This document shows, one piece after another, positions 1 to 8,134 of a stretch of 13,684 nt of DNA. A program made the translations under genes and the position numbers. The notes under the pieces were generated by a model. That model was given only the letters and a program-made list of their open reading frames with translations, was not told where the DNA came from and did no database searches. Source of the stretch: Giesbergeria sp. (GTDB taxonomy: Bacteria; Pseudomonadota; Gammaproteobacteria; Burkholderiales; Burkholderiaceae_C); the NCBI GenBank assembly GCA_017998735.1, contig JAGOCN010000010.1, positions 1 to 13,684 on the forward strand, written 5' to 3'. Every line of letters begins with the position of its first letter. Position 1 is the stretch's first letter.

Positions 1-75
1 TCGGGCGCTTATGGCGCTACAGCCAGCCCGCAGGCTTTTCTGGGCCATCCACCGTGTGTGGAAGTGCTGGTGTGA
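1..75 (+). CDS. Possible 3' end of an upstream gene (partial)
   Basis: Reading from the first base, frame 1 is open for 24 codons and stops at TGA 73-75, giving a C-terminus that ends HPPCVEVLV. I do not recognise the family. It is offered because the frame is open to the window edge and A+T-rich intergenic sequence begins soon after its stop. Frame 2 is also open from the edge (to about 223) but encodes an implausible Trp/Arg/Cys-rich peptide. The call rests on very little sequence and could be wrong; the bases upstream of the window would settle it. Confidence 0.3.
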   Translation, partial: SGAYGATASPQAFLGHPPCVEVLV

Positions 76-160
76 GCAAACTTTGAAAAAAACCATGCCA
101 TGGCCTGGGATTCAAGCTGTTTCCACTCTAAGGCAGCAATGCACTCATCTGCGGATTGCT

Positions 161-187
161 GGCTCCCTAAGGAGCCTCTGCATAACC
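161..187. repeat. Inverted/direct repeat cluster, left part (candidate activator site)
   Basis: GGCTCC (161-166), CTAA, GGAGCC (171-176) is a perfect 6-base inverted repeat with a 4-base spacer. Overlapping it, GGAGCCTCTGCATAACC (171-187) is the reverse complement of 253-269 at 16 of 17 positions. GGCTCCCTAA (161-170) recurs as GGATCCCTAA at 264-273. No T-run follows, so a terminator is unlikely. Distance and symmetry suit an upstream activator site for an enhancer-binding protein such as PrsR; this is inference. Confidence 0.45.
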
Positions 188-252
188 CCAATTTCCGACA
201 AATTCGCGCTTGTAACTTGTTGATTTAATTGGGTGGGGAAAGCAGAAAAAGA

Positions 253-280
253 GGTTATGCAGAGGATCCCTAACTCTGCA
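253..280. repeat. Inverted/direct repeat cluster, right part
   Basis: GGTTATGCAGAGGATCC (253-269) mirrors 171-187 with one mismatch. GGATCCCTAA (264-273) directly repeats 161-170 at 9 of 10 positions and is followed at once by CTCTGCA (274-280), which also occurs at 176-182 and, reversed, as TGCAGAG at 258-264. Three copies of one heptamer in both orientations within about 105 bases suggest protein binding sites rather than chance. Confidence 0.45.
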
Positions 281-290
281 CGGTTAATGC
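276..290 (+). promoter_or_regulatory. Possible sigma-54 (-24/-12) promoter, imperfect
   Basis: CTGCACGGTTAATGC fits the sigma-54 layout TGGCACG-N4-TTGC at 8 of the 11 fixed positions, including GCACG at -24 and TGC at -12. The usual GG at -24 reads TG here, which is a real weakness because GG is nearly invariant. If used, transcription would begin near 302, leaving a leader of about 100 bases before the TTG start at 400. The repeat cluster at 161-187 would then lie at about -140 to -115, a usual distance for an activator site. Confidence 0.3.
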
Positions 291-316
291 CTAAGAAAAC
301 ATCTGAAGGCATTTTC

Positions 317-370
317 CAGTATTTTTGTGATAAAAAATTTTTTCAAAAATTGAATTTTATGAAAATACTG
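317..370. repeat. Nested A/T-rich palindromes before the sugar transferase
   Basis: CAGTATTTT (317-325) and AAAATACTG (362-370) form a perfect 9-base inverted repeat. Inside it lie the 12-base palindrome AAAAAATTTTTT (332-343) and AAAATT-G-AATTTT (346-358). The block ends about 30 bases before the start codon. It could fold in the mRNA leader or bend DNA and attract H-NS-type proteins. No function can be assigned from sequence alone. Confidence 0.5.
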
Positions 371-399
371 AAATTTTTAGAAAAAGAAAGAAAAGTGTT

Positions 400-1794
400 T
401 TGATAAAGATTTTCAATCATTTTTTTCATGGAAGAACCCTTTTGAGGGCGGCACTGGAAATGCTGTTTATTTTTGCTGCTTTTTTTATTGCTTTGCTTTT
501 GCAAAGCAACCAGAGCGGCATGGACATGCAGACAATGCTTGCAGGAACGGGCAGAAGTGTGTTGATGGGAGTTTCTGTTTTGAGTGTCAACTTCGCCCTT
601 GGCATATACAACCGGGGAGTTCAAAAAAACACCAGTCAGATTCGCGTGCAATTCATACTGTCTTTTTTGTTTTTTCTCGCGATTGCGGCAGGCATCCTGT
701 TTTTTCTTCCTTTGCCTCAGCCGTATGGAAATTTTCAGGTTTTGCTGGTGTTGCTGGCAATGTCCGGGACATTGCTTGTTTTTCGACTTTTGACGGGCCA
801 TGGCCTGTCTTTTTTGTACGCACCCCACCGCGTTCTCATTTTTGGCGCTGGCGTGCGTGCAGAAGCCGTTGGACTTTCATTGCAGAAACACGATCCCAGC
901 ATCGAGTTGGTGGGTTATCTGCCAAGCCCCCAGGAAAAAGAAATTCTGGTGCCAGACAACAAGATCCTGGGTGGCAGCCAATCGCTGACGCAGTTGGTGA
1001 AAACGCACCATGTGGATGAAATAGTGGTGGCGCTCAGTGAGCGGCGTGGTGGCAGCATGCCTTTGCGTGAGCTGCTGGACTGCAAATTGAGCGGGGTGCA
1101 GGTGGTGGACATCGCCACCCATTTTGAGCAATTTCTGGGACAGATACGCCTGGATGCCGTTTCTGCGGGATGGCTGATTTTTGGGGGCGGCTTTGAACAG
1201 GGCTTGCTGCGTTCCGTCGTGAAATGGATTTTTGATTTTTTTGGTGCACTGCTTCTGTTGATACTGGGAGCGCCCGTGATGGTATTGGCGGCTTTGCTGA
1301 TTTTCATGGAAAGCAAAGGCGCCATTCTTTACCGGCAGGAGCGCGTGGGATTGCAGGGCAGGACTTTCAATGTCATCAAGTTCCGAAGCATGTATGTGGA
1401 CGCGGAAAAGGATGGAACCCCGCGCTGGGCAACGGTTGGAGATCCACGCATCACACGGGTTGGAAAGTGGATAAGGAAAACAAGGATTGATGAACTGCCG
1501 CAGTTGTTCAGTGTTCTCAAGGGAGACATGAGCCTGGTAGGACCAAGGCCGGAGCGCCCATTTTTTGTCGAAAAACTGATTCAGGAAATCCCCTTTTATG
1601 CAGCCCGCCACAGCGTCAAGCCTGGGCTGACCGGATGGGCGCAGGTTCGCTACCATTATGGTTCTTCTGTGGAAGATACCCAGCAAAAATTGCAGTACGA
1701 CCTGTATTACGTCAAAAACAATTCATGGTTCATGGACCTGGTCATATTGTTTGAAACGGTGGGTGTTGTATTGACCGGAAAAGGCGCGCAATGA
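400..1794 (+). CDS. XrtA/PEP-CTERM-associated polyprenyl-phosphate sugar-1-phosphate transferase (TIGR03013-like, EpsB_2)
   Basis: This inner-membrane enzyme transfers a sugar-1-phosphate from a nucleotide sugar to undecaprenyl phosphate, the first step of exopolysaccharide repeat assembly. The 464-residue protein has about four N-terminal membrane segments (residues 15-130) and a nucleotide-binding-like fold with GAG at 149-151. A further membrane segment near 275-300 precedes the catalytic bacterial sugar transferase domain, with KFRSM (327-331), DELPQ (364-368), LVGPRPER (379-386) and PGLTGWAQ (408-415). The start is TTG at 400: the frame has an in-frame stop at 331-333 and no ATG or GTG before it. 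The N-terminus MIKIFNH followed by a basic stretch and a hydrophobic helix suits the family, and an A/G-rich stretch lies just upstream. Family assignment is strong, helped by the adjacent prsK-prsR-prsT. The sugar transferred cannot be told. Codons are unusually A/T-rich compared with genes to the right. Confidence 0.93.
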   Translation: MIKIFNHFFHGRTLLRAALEMLFIFAAFFIALLLQSNQSGMDMQTMLAGTGRSVLMGVSVLSVNFALGIYNRGVQKNTSQIRVQFILSFLFFLAIAAGILFFLPLPQPYGNFQVLLVLLAMSGTLLVFRLLTGHGLSFLYAPHRVLIFGAGVRAEAVGLSLQKHDPSIELVGYLPSPQEKEILVPDNKILGGSQSLTQLVKTHHVDEIVVALSERRGGSMPLRELLDCKLSGVQVVDIATHFEQFLGQIRLDAVSAGWLIFGGGFEQGLLRSVVKWIFDFFGALLLLILGAPVMVLAALLIFMESKGAILYRQERVGLQGRTFNVIKFRSMYVDAEKDGTPRWATVGDPRITRVGKWIRKTRIDELPQLFSVLKGDMSLVGPRPERPFFVEKLIQEIPFYAARHSVKPGLTGWAQVRYHYGSSVEDTQQKLQYDLYYVKNNSWFMDLVILFETVGVVLTGKGAQ

Positions 1795-1809
1795 AAGCGT
1801 TGCATTGAA

Positions 1810-3909
1810 ATGCAGGCAAATGAAGGAACCTTGAGCTATTGGCTTTTTGGCCCTGGTCTTGCCATTTTGGCTTATGCAGGTTTCTCTGCGCGCCTTGCAG
1901 CACAGAGCTACGCCTATCGCCGTGTGGACGGAATCGGCTTTGCCATGCTGTCAGCTTCGCTGGCAACATTGGCATGGAGCATTTTTGCTTTTTTTGTGAA
2001 TGTGCTGGGATATGACTGGGAAATGGGTGTTCAGGCTGCAGATGTATTGCGTTATTTCTGGTGGTGTTCTTTCATTCTGCTTTTTTTGAAAAAAGGCGAA
2101 ATGGAAAAACAGGCTACAAACAAAAAGAAATTTTTCGCAATTTTCTTTTTTGTATTTTTTTTAAGTGTCTTGCTGGTGGACCTTTTGAATCCCATTTCGG
2201 GTTTCATGGGAAACAACTTTTTGATGCTGATCATGGCGCTTGCAGGCCTGATTCTGGTGGAGCAGCTTTTTCGAAATATTCCGGAAGACTCCTTGTGGAG
2301 TGCCAAACCCGTGTGCCTGGGCTTGGCGGGCATCTTTGTTTTTGACCTCTATGTTTTTTCCCAGGGGGTTCTTTTCAAGGAGCTCAGTTCAGATGCATTG
2401 CACGCAAGGCCTTTTGTGCATGCATTGATGGTTCCATTGCTGTGGTTGACCACCACCCGCCAAAAGAACTGGATCGACAAGATCAGGGTTTCAAGGCAGG
2501 TTGTTTTTCACTCTGCAACGCTGGTGCTGGCGGGACTTTATTTCCTGTTCATTGCGGGTGTGGGTTATTACGTTCAGTTTTTCGGTGCCGAGTGGACCCG
2601 TGCCTTGCAGCTGGGGCTGGCTTTTGTTTCCCTGGTGCTGGCCGTTGCCTTGGCTTTGTCGGGCAGCTTGCGTGCCAGGTTGCGCATTTTTTTGAACAAG
2701 CATTTTTTCCATTACCGCTTTGATTACCGAAAGGAATGGCTGAAATTCACCGCCACGCTGTCCAGCGATACAGACCCTCAAGAGGCAGGGCTGAGCGTGG
2801 TGCGCGGTCTGGCTGCCATGCTTGAAAGCCCTGCCGGTGCACTTTGGCTGGTGCGCCAGGAAGAGGGGCATTACCGGCAGGTGGCGCGGTGGAATCTGGC
2901 AAGCATTGCAGAAACAGAAGACCGGAACGGCTCTTTGGCGATGTTCATGTGCAGTACGCACTGGGTGGTCAATCTGGACGAATTTCGCAGAAAGCCTGCT
3001 TTTTATCCCAATTTGAAGCTGCCGCTGTGGCTCGTGCAGGTTGCGCAGGCCTGGCTGATCGTTCCGCTCTGGCAGGGCAAGGCCTTGCTCGGGTTTGTGC
3101 TTCTGGTAAGGCCGCCCACGCCGATCGAAGTGAACTGGGAGGTCACTGACCTGCTCAAGACTGCAGGGCACCAGGCCGCCAGTCTGCTGGCACAGATGCA
3201 GGCAACAGAAGCCTTGCTGGAAGCGCGAAAGTTTGAAGCCTTCACACGCATGTCAGCGTTTGTGGTGCACGACCTGAAGAACATCGTTGCGCAACTGTCC
3301 CTGATGGTGAAAAACGCCAAGCGGCTGCAGGACAACCCCGAATTTCAGGCCGATATGCTGATGACGGTGGAAAACTCGCTGGAACGCATGAAGCAGCTGA
3401 TGCTGCAATTGCGAGAGGGTGGCTCTCTTGCAGCTCCGGCCTTTGGTGTCGATCTGGCCAAGGTGGCTGCGCACCTGGTGGCAAGCGCGCAGCAGCGGGG
3501 CAGGCATGTGCGGATCGATGCACACACGGCGGTGTTTTCCCGGGGCGAGCAGGAGCGGTTGAAGCGCATCATCGGGCATCTGGTGCAGAACGCACTGGAT
3601 GCGACCCGGCCCGAACAGGCAGTGTGGATCAAGGTGTTCCGCGCTGGCAGCCAGGCCTGCGTGGAAGTGGGAGACGATGGCTGCGGCATGACCGAAGAAT
3701 TTGTGGAAACCCGCCTGTTCAAAGCTTTTCAAACCACCAAGGAGACTGGCATGGGTATTGGCAGTTATGAAAGTTTTCAGTATGTCAGGGAGCTTGGCGG
3801 AAAGGTATCGGTGGACAGCCACCCGTCCAGGGGAACCGTCATCACACTTCTGTTGCCGCTGCTGGAAATTTCCCGCGCTTCCGACCTGCACCGCCAGGAT
3901 GCTGCATGA
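1810..3909 (+). CDS. prsK: PEP-CTERM/XrtA system histidine kinase PrsK
   Basis: This membrane sensor kinase pairs with PrsR. The 699-residue protein begins with about eight hydrophobic segments (residues 10-288), followed by a basic linker containing KHFFHYRFDYRKEW and a GAF-like region (about 325-465). The phosphoacceptor His487 lies in VVHDLKN. The ATP-binding domain has N594 in the N box (HLVQNALD), GDDGCGM (621-627), the F box LFKAF (636-640) and GMGIGS (647-652). The HDLKN form and the linker are as I recall them for TIGR02916 proteins. The gene follows the transferase after 15 bases and overlaps prsR by 4 (ATGA). The ATG at 1810 has no good ribosome site. A TTG at 1831, just after GAAGGA, would give a more typical short N-terminus. 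A five-codon frame (1791-1808) overlaps the previous stop and ends one base before this ATG. The signal sensed is unknown. Composition shifts from A/T-rich to G/C-rich along the gene. Confidence 0.93.
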   Translation: MQANEGTLSYWLFGPGLAILAYAGFSARLAAQSYAYRRVDGIGFAMLSASLATLAWSIFAFFVNVLGYDWEMGVQAADVLRYFWWCSFILLFLKKGEMEKQATNKKKFFAIFFFVFFLSVLLVDLLNPISGFMGNNFLMLIMALAGLILVEQLFRNIPEDSLWSAKPVCLGLAGIFVFDLYVFSQGVLFKELSSDALHARPFVHALMVPLLWLTTTRQKNWIDKIRVSRQVVFHSATLVLAGLYFLFIAGVGYYVQFFGAEWTRALQLGLAFVSLVLAVALALSGSLRARLRIFLNKHFFHYRFDYRKEWLKFTATLSSDTDPQEAGLSVVRGLAAMLESPAGALWLVRQEEGHYRQVARWNLASIAETEDRNGSLAMFMCSTHWVVNLDEFRRKPAFYPNLKLPLWLVQVAQAWLIVPLWQGKALLGFVLLVRPPTPIEVNWEVTDLLKTAGHQAASLLAQMQATEALLEARKFEAFTRMSAFVVHDLKNIVAQLSLMVKNAKRLQDNPEFQADMLMTVENSLERMKQLMLQLREGGSLAAPAFGVDLAKVAAHLVASAQQRGRHVRIDAHTAVFSRGEQERLKRIIGHLVQNALDATRPEQAVWIKVFRAGSQACVEVGDDGCGMTEEFVETRLFKAFQTTKETGMGIGSYESFQYVRELGGKVSVDSHPSRGTVITLLLPLLEISRASDLHRQDAA

Positions 3910-5267
3910 GCACGGAAAAGACGCAGTCCCTGCTGATCGTGGAGGACGACCCTGCCTTGCAAAAGCAGATCCGGTGGTCGCTGGACCGCTTTGAATGCCT
4001 TCTGGCCAGCGACCGTGAAAGCGCTCTGGTGCAGCTGCGACGCCATGCACCTGCCGTGGTCACCATGGACCTGGGGTTGCCACCTGACGCAGATTCGGTG
4101 ACGGAGGGGTTCAAGCTGCTGGAACTGATGCTGGCCGCTGAACCGGACACCAAGGTGATCGTGCTCACCGGACAGAACGACCAGAGCCATGCGCTGCAGG
4201 CGGTTGCCATGGGCGCCTTCGATTTTCTGGCCAAGCCCTTCGAGCCCGAAGTGCTCAACATCAGCGTGGAGCGGGCTTTCAGGATGCACGCGCTGCAGGC
4301 AGAAAACAGGCGCCTGCGGGCAATGGCGCTTCCGGACGGGCTGTCCAAGCTGATCACGCGCGACCCCGGCATGCTGGGCATCTGCCGCACCATTGAAAAA
4401 GTGGCCAACGCGAACGTCACTGTTTTGCTGCTGGGCGAAAGCGGCACCGGAAAAGAAGTGCTGGCGCGGGGGCTGCACCAGCAGTCACAGCGCAAGGACA
4501 GCAAGTTTGTCGCCATCAACTGCGCCGCCATTCCCGAAAACCTGCTGGAGAGCGAACTGTTCGGTTATGAAAAAGGCGCTTTCACAGGGGCAGCAAAGAC
4601 CACGCCCGGCAAGATAGAAACCGCCCACAACGGCACGCTGATGCTGGACGAGATCGGTGACCTGCCCCTGCCGCTGCAGGCCAAGCTGCTGCGCTTTTTG
4701 CAGGAGCGCGTCATCGAGCGCGTGGGCGGGCGGCAGGAAATTGCGGTCAATGTGCGCATCGTCTGCGCCACCCACCAGAACCTGCGCCAGTTGATCGAGG
4801 AAGGGCGGTTTCGCGAAGACCTGTACTACCGGCTGGCTGAGATCGAGGTGCACATTCCCCCGCTGCGCGACCGCGTGGGCGATGCCTCCCTGCTGGCGCA
4901 TGCATTCATGCACCAGTTCGGCAAGGAAAACGGTCGCACCGGACTGTCCCTTGCAGAAGATGCACTGCGCGCCATCGAAGGCCACCGCTGGCCGGGCAAC
5001 ATCCGGGAACTGGAAAACTGCATCAAGCGTGCCGCCATCATGGCCGATGGCAACCAGATCACGGCCAGGGACCTGGGGCTGGCACAGGCAGCTGAACATG
5101 CCGATGAAGTACTGGACCTTCGCACCGTGCGCGAGAGGGCCGAGCAGCGCGCCGTGATTGCCGCATTGGCGCGTTCCAACGGCAACATTGCCAGGGCGGC
5201 CGATCTTCTGGGCACCAGCCGGCCCACTTTATATGATCTGATGCACCGCCTGGGCCTCAAGGCCTGA
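3906..5267 (+). CDS. prsR: PEP-CTERM-box response regulator PrsR (sigma-54 activator)
   Basis: This cytoplasmic NtrC-type activator turns on sigma-54 promoters, in this family those of PEP-CTERM protein genes. Its 453 residues cover three domains. The receiver (about 8-125) has acidic residues E13, D14 and D15, phospho-acceptor D55, T88 and K110. The AAA+ domain (about 148-380) has Walker A GESGTGKE (177-184), the sigma-54-contacting GAFTGA (224-229) and Walker B LMLDE (245-249). The C-terminal Fis-type helix-turn-helix runs from about 405 to 453 ([19 protein letters not shown]). All key residues are present, so it should be a phosphorylation-controlled, ATP-driven activator. Its start overlaps the prsK stop as ATGA, which implies coupled translation and a matched kinase-regulator pair. 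Length and domain order fit TIGR02915. Confidence 0.95.
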   Translation: MSTEKTQSLLIVEDDPALQKQIRWSLDRFECLLASDRESALVQLRRHAPAVVTMDLGLPPDADSVTEGFKLLELMLAAEPDTKVIVLTGQNDQSHALQAVAMGAFDFLAKPFEPEVLNISVERAFRMHALQAENRRLRAMALPDGLSKLITRDPGMLGICRTIEKVANANVTVLLLGESGTGKEVLARGLHQQSQRKDSKFVAINCAAIPENLLESELFGYEKGAFTGAAKTTPGKIETAHNGTLMLDEIGDLPLPLQAKLLRFLQERVIERVGGRQEIAVNVRIVCATHQNLRQLIEEGRFREDLYYRLAEIEVHIPPLRDRVGDASLLAHAFMHQFGKENGRTGLSLAEDALRAIEGHRWPGNIRELENCIKRAAIMADGNQITARDLGLAQAAEHADEVLDLRTVRERAEQRAVIAALARSNGNIARAADLLGTSRPTLYDLMHRLGLKA

Positions 5268-5285
5268 CGCTTTTATCAAGGACCA

Positions 5286-8072
5286 ATGAACATGACTGCA
5301 AACCTGAAGCTCCTTTCTCTGCCGGCAGCCGTGCTGGCGGTGGCAGTCATGGTCTCTGCGTGCGGCGCCGACAACCCGGACGAACTCATTGCCTCTGCGC
5401 AAAGCTACCTGCAGCGCAAGGATGTGCCCGCAGCCATCATCCAGCTGAAAAATGCCCTCAAGGCCCGGCCCGAATCTGCGCAGGCGCGCCTTTTGCTGGG
5501 CAGTGCCCTGGAGTCCAGCGGCGATATTTCAGGGGCTGCGACCGAATACCAGAAGGCAAAGGACTTCGGCGCTGCTGCAGACGACGTGGAGCCCAAACTG
5601 GCGCATGCCCTGCTGGTGCAGGGAAAAAACAAGCAGCTGACCACCGATTTCTCCAGTGCCAAGCTCACCAGCGCGCAGGCCAAGGCCGATTTGCAGACCA
5701 CCCTGGCCCTGGCATGGCAGCGCCAGGGCGAGATCGACAAGTTCCAGACGCACATCGATGACGCCTTGCGGCTGCAGCCCGACCATGCTCCGGCACTCAT
5801 TGCAATGGCGCAGATGAAGGCGGCCAAAGGCGATGCGAAGGCGGCCCTGGCCTTGCTGGACAAGGTGCCCGAAAGCGCTGCACTGGCCCCCCAGGCGGCC
5901 AAGCTGCGCGGCGACATTGCGCTCTACATCGAACGCGACATGGACCGCGCCCTTGCGATGTACCAGCAATCGGTCCAGCTCCAGCCGGCCTACGTGCAAG
6001 GCCATGAAGCCATCTTCCAGCTGCTGCTGGCGCAGAACAAAGTGGACGCTGCGGCAGAGGTGCTGCAAAAGCTGGAAAAACTGGCCCCCAACCACCCTGA
6101 AACGCTGTACCTGAAGGCCAAGATGGCCTATTCCAGAGGGGATTTCAAAAAGGCACAGGAAACATTGCAAGGCCTGCTGCGCCTGGCACCCGACAACCCG
6201 CGTGTCCTGGAGCTGGCCGGACTGACCGACTTTCGCCTGAACGCCTTTGCGCAGGCAGAAACCTCCCTGCTGCGCGCCCTGCAGCTGGTGCCCGGCATGC
6301 CGATGGCACAGCGTGGTCTGGTGTTGTCCTATGCCCAGACTGGCCAGCTGGACAAGGCAGTGGCCGCCTTGCCTCCGGAACTGGAAGCCCAGGGCACGGA
6401 TGCCGCCATGCTGTCGGTGGCTGGCCAGGTGTACCTGCTGCGCGGCGAAGTCGAGCATGCACAGCGCCTGTTCGCCCAGGCTGCCAAGCTCGACCCCGAC
6501 GACCCTGCCAAACGCACCACGCTGGCTGCCAGCCGGCTGCTGACCGGAGACAAGGAAACGGCCCTGGGAGAGTTGCAGAACATCGCCGCCTCCGATGCGG
6601 GCACCGTGGCCGACATTGCCCTGGTGAATGCACTGCTGCAGCGCGGGGAATTCGGCCGTGCCCTGGAGGCCCTGGAAGGCTGGGAAAAGAAGCAGCCGAA
6701 CGACCTGCGTGCCCCGTTTCTGCGCGGCAGGGTGCTGCTGCAGCAAAAGGACGTGGCCGGGGCGCGCAAGTCCATGGAGCGCGTGCTGGCCATGGACGAG
6801 AACTACTTTCCGGCCATCGAGTTGCTGGCGCAGCTGGACAACGCCGACAAGCAGCCCGAGAAGGCGCGTGCACGCCTGGAAGCCGTGCTCAAGAAAAACC
6901 CTGGCCAGGTGCAGGCCCATGTGGCGCTGCTGAAGCTGCGCATTGCCAATGGCGCCACCCCGCAAGAGCAGGCGGACCTGCTGCGCGCAGCGGTGGCGGC
7001 CGCGCCGCAAAGTGCCGCGCTGCGCCTGCTGCTGGTGGAATACCACCTGCGCAACAAGGAGCCCAAGGTGGCACTGGACGTGGCCCAGCAGGCCGTGGCA
7101 GCCATCCCTGACGATGCCCGCCTGACGGACGCCCTGGGCCAGGCCCAGACCGCCAACGGAGACCACCTGCTGGCGCAGTCCACATTCCGCCGCATGGCAT
7201 CGCTGCAGCCCAAGTCGCCGCTGCCCCATCTGCGCATGGCCAATGTCTCTCTGGCGCAGGGCGACCGCGCAGAAGCCGCACAAAACCTGCGCAAGGCGCT
7301 GGAAATCCAGCCCGGTCTGGTGCAGGCGCAGCAGGGTCTGGTGGCGCTGGCCATGGCCGACAAGAAGCCGGCACAGGCCCTGGCGCTGGCACGCGACATG
7401 CAAAAGCAGCAGCCCAAGTCGCCGCTGGGCTACCGGCTGGAAGGGGACATCCACACCGCTGAAAAAGCACTGGACAATGCCGCGAAGGCCTACCGCGCAG
7501 GGCTGGCCGAGCAGCCCGACAGCACCGACCTGGCCGTGCGCCTGCACAGTGCGCTGCTCAACACGGGCGCGAAGGACGAGGCAGCACGCTGGTCCGAAAG
7601 CTGGCTGCGCAACCACCCCAAAGACCCCACCTTTTCCCTGTACCTGGGAGACCGCGCCCTGGCCAGCCAGGACCTGAAAACGGCCTTGCAGCATTTCGAG
7701 CGTGCCACGCAGATCCAGCCCGGCAATGCCGGGGCCTTCAACAACATGGCCTGGGTCAAGGGCCGCCTCAAGCAGCCCGGAGCGCTGGCCGATGCCGAGA
7801 AAGCCAATGCACTGGTGCCCGGAGAGGCTGCCTTCATGGACACCTGGGCCATGCTGCTGTCCGACGCAGGCCAGCATGAAAAAGCCATCGACCTGCAAAA
7901 GCAGGCGCTGCAGCTGCAGCCCGCCGTGGCACCGATGAAGCTCAATCTGGCCAAGATCTACCTTGCTGCCGGCCAGAAGGAAGCAGCGCGGCCCCTGCTC
8001 GATGAGCTCAAGGCCCTGGGCGACAAATTCGGCAACCAGGCCGAAGTGGCGCAGCTGCGCGCTGCACTGTGA
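5286..8072 (+). CDS. prsT: XrtA/PEP-CTERM system TPR-repeat lipoprotein PrsT
   Basis: This is a very large tetratricopeptide-repeat lipoprotein of the exosortase A exopolysaccharide system (TIGR02917-like). It has 928 residues. A signal peptide of lipoprotein type ends in the lipobox VSAC, with Cys26 as the lipidated residue. The +2 and +3 residues are Gly and Ala, not the inner-membrane retention Asp, so an outer-membrane anchor facing the periplasm is likely. The rest is continuous 34-residue-type TPR helices rich in Ala, Leu and Gln, with recurring A-x-LxxxPD/PG turns; I did not count the units. It begins 18 bases after prsR with AAGGA at 5278-5282. An alternative ATG at 5292 (Met3) also suits that site. 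The role is presumably a scaffold for polymer export or protein sorting; the exact function is not established. Base composition is strongly G/C-rich. A long antisense frame across it is a codon-bias shadow. Confidence 0.94.
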   Translation: MNMTANLKLLSLPAAVLAVAVMVSACGADNPDELIASAQSYLQRKDVPAAIIQLKNALKARPESAQARLLLGSALESSGDISGAATEYQKAKDFGAAADDVEPKLAHALLVQGKNKQLTTDFSSAKLTSAQAKADLQTTLALAWQRQGEIDKFQTHIDDALRLQPDHAPALIAMAQMKAAKGDAKAALALLDKVPESAALAPQAAKLRGDIALYIERDMDRALAMYQQSVQLQPAYVQGHEAIFQLLLAQNKVDAAAEVLQKLEKLAPNHPETLYLKAKMAYSRGDFKKAQETLQGLLRLAPDNPRVLELAGLTDFRLNAFAQAETSLLRALQLVPGMPMAQRGLVLSYAQTGQLDKAVAALPPELEAQGTDAAMLSVAGQVYLLRGEVEHAQRLFAQAAKLDPDDPAKRTTLAASRLLTGDKETALGELQNIAASDAGTVADIALVNALLQRGEFGRALEALEGWEKKQPNDLRAPFLRGRVLLQQKDVAGARKSMERVLAMDENYFPAIELLAQLDNADKQPEKARARLEAVLKKNPGQVQAHVALLKLRIANGATPQEQADLLRAAVAAAPQSAALRLLLVEYHLRNKEPKVALDVAQQAVAAIPDDARLTDALGQAQTANGDHLLAQSTFRRMASLQPKSPLPHLRMANVSLAQGDRAEAAQNLRKALEIQPGLVQAQQGLVALAMADKKPAQALALARDMQKQQPKSPLGYRLEGDIHTAEKALDNAAKAYRAGLAEQPDSTDLAVRLHSALLNTGAKDEAARWSESWLRNHPKDPTFSLYLGDRALASQDLKTALQHFERATQIQPGNAGAFNNMAWVKGRLKQPGALADAEKANALVPGEAAFMDTWAMLLSDAGQHEKAIDLQKQALQLQPAVAPMKLNLAKIYLAAGQKEAARPLLDELKALGDKFGNQAEVAQLRAAL

Positions 8073-8120
8073 GCGGGCCGGCGCCCCATGCCAGGCGCTG
8101 TGGCCACCCCCGCAAGACCC

Positions 8121-8134
8121 GGTTTGTACAAACC
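8121..8134. promoter_or_regulatory. 14-base perfect palindrome abutting the protease start codon
   Basis: GGTTTGTACAAACC reads the same on both strands and ends one base before ATG 8135, occupying the place of a ribosome binding site. With no loop it is a better DNA operator than an RNA hairpin. A bound protein or dimerised RNA could block expression from the ATG, or the symmetry may be chance. No other copy was noticed in the window. Confidence 0.4.

Larger units (their letters stand above)
76..399. promoter_or_regulatory. Leader/regulatory region before the EPS gene block
   Basis: This 324-base gap has no convincing gene. It becomes markedly A+T-rich towards its right end. It holds a short hairpin (161-176), a long imperfect inverted repeat (171-187 with 253-269), a near-match to a sigma-54 promoter (276-290), and nested A/T palindromes (317-370). 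A 14-codon frame, ATG at 359 to TGA 401-403, overlaps the TTG start of the next gene but has no ribosome binding site. Because the downstream genes include a sigma-54 activator, this is the natural place for the operon's control sites; that assignment is inference. Confidence 0.5.

Noticed and set aside
11..223. 70-codon frame at the left edge
   Set aside because: Composition (many Trp, Cys and Arg), no ribosome site, and it runs across the repeat cluster; unlike a real protein.
359..403. 14-codon frame overlapping the TTG start of the transferase
   Set aside because: It lies in A/T-rich palindromic sequence without a ribosome site and is not distinctive; kept only as a note in the leader region.
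5254..5265. GGCCTCAAGGCC palindrome at the end of prsR as a terminator
   Set aside because: It lies within coding sequence, the stem is only four or five pairs, and prsT follows closely with its own ribosome site, so no termination is implied.
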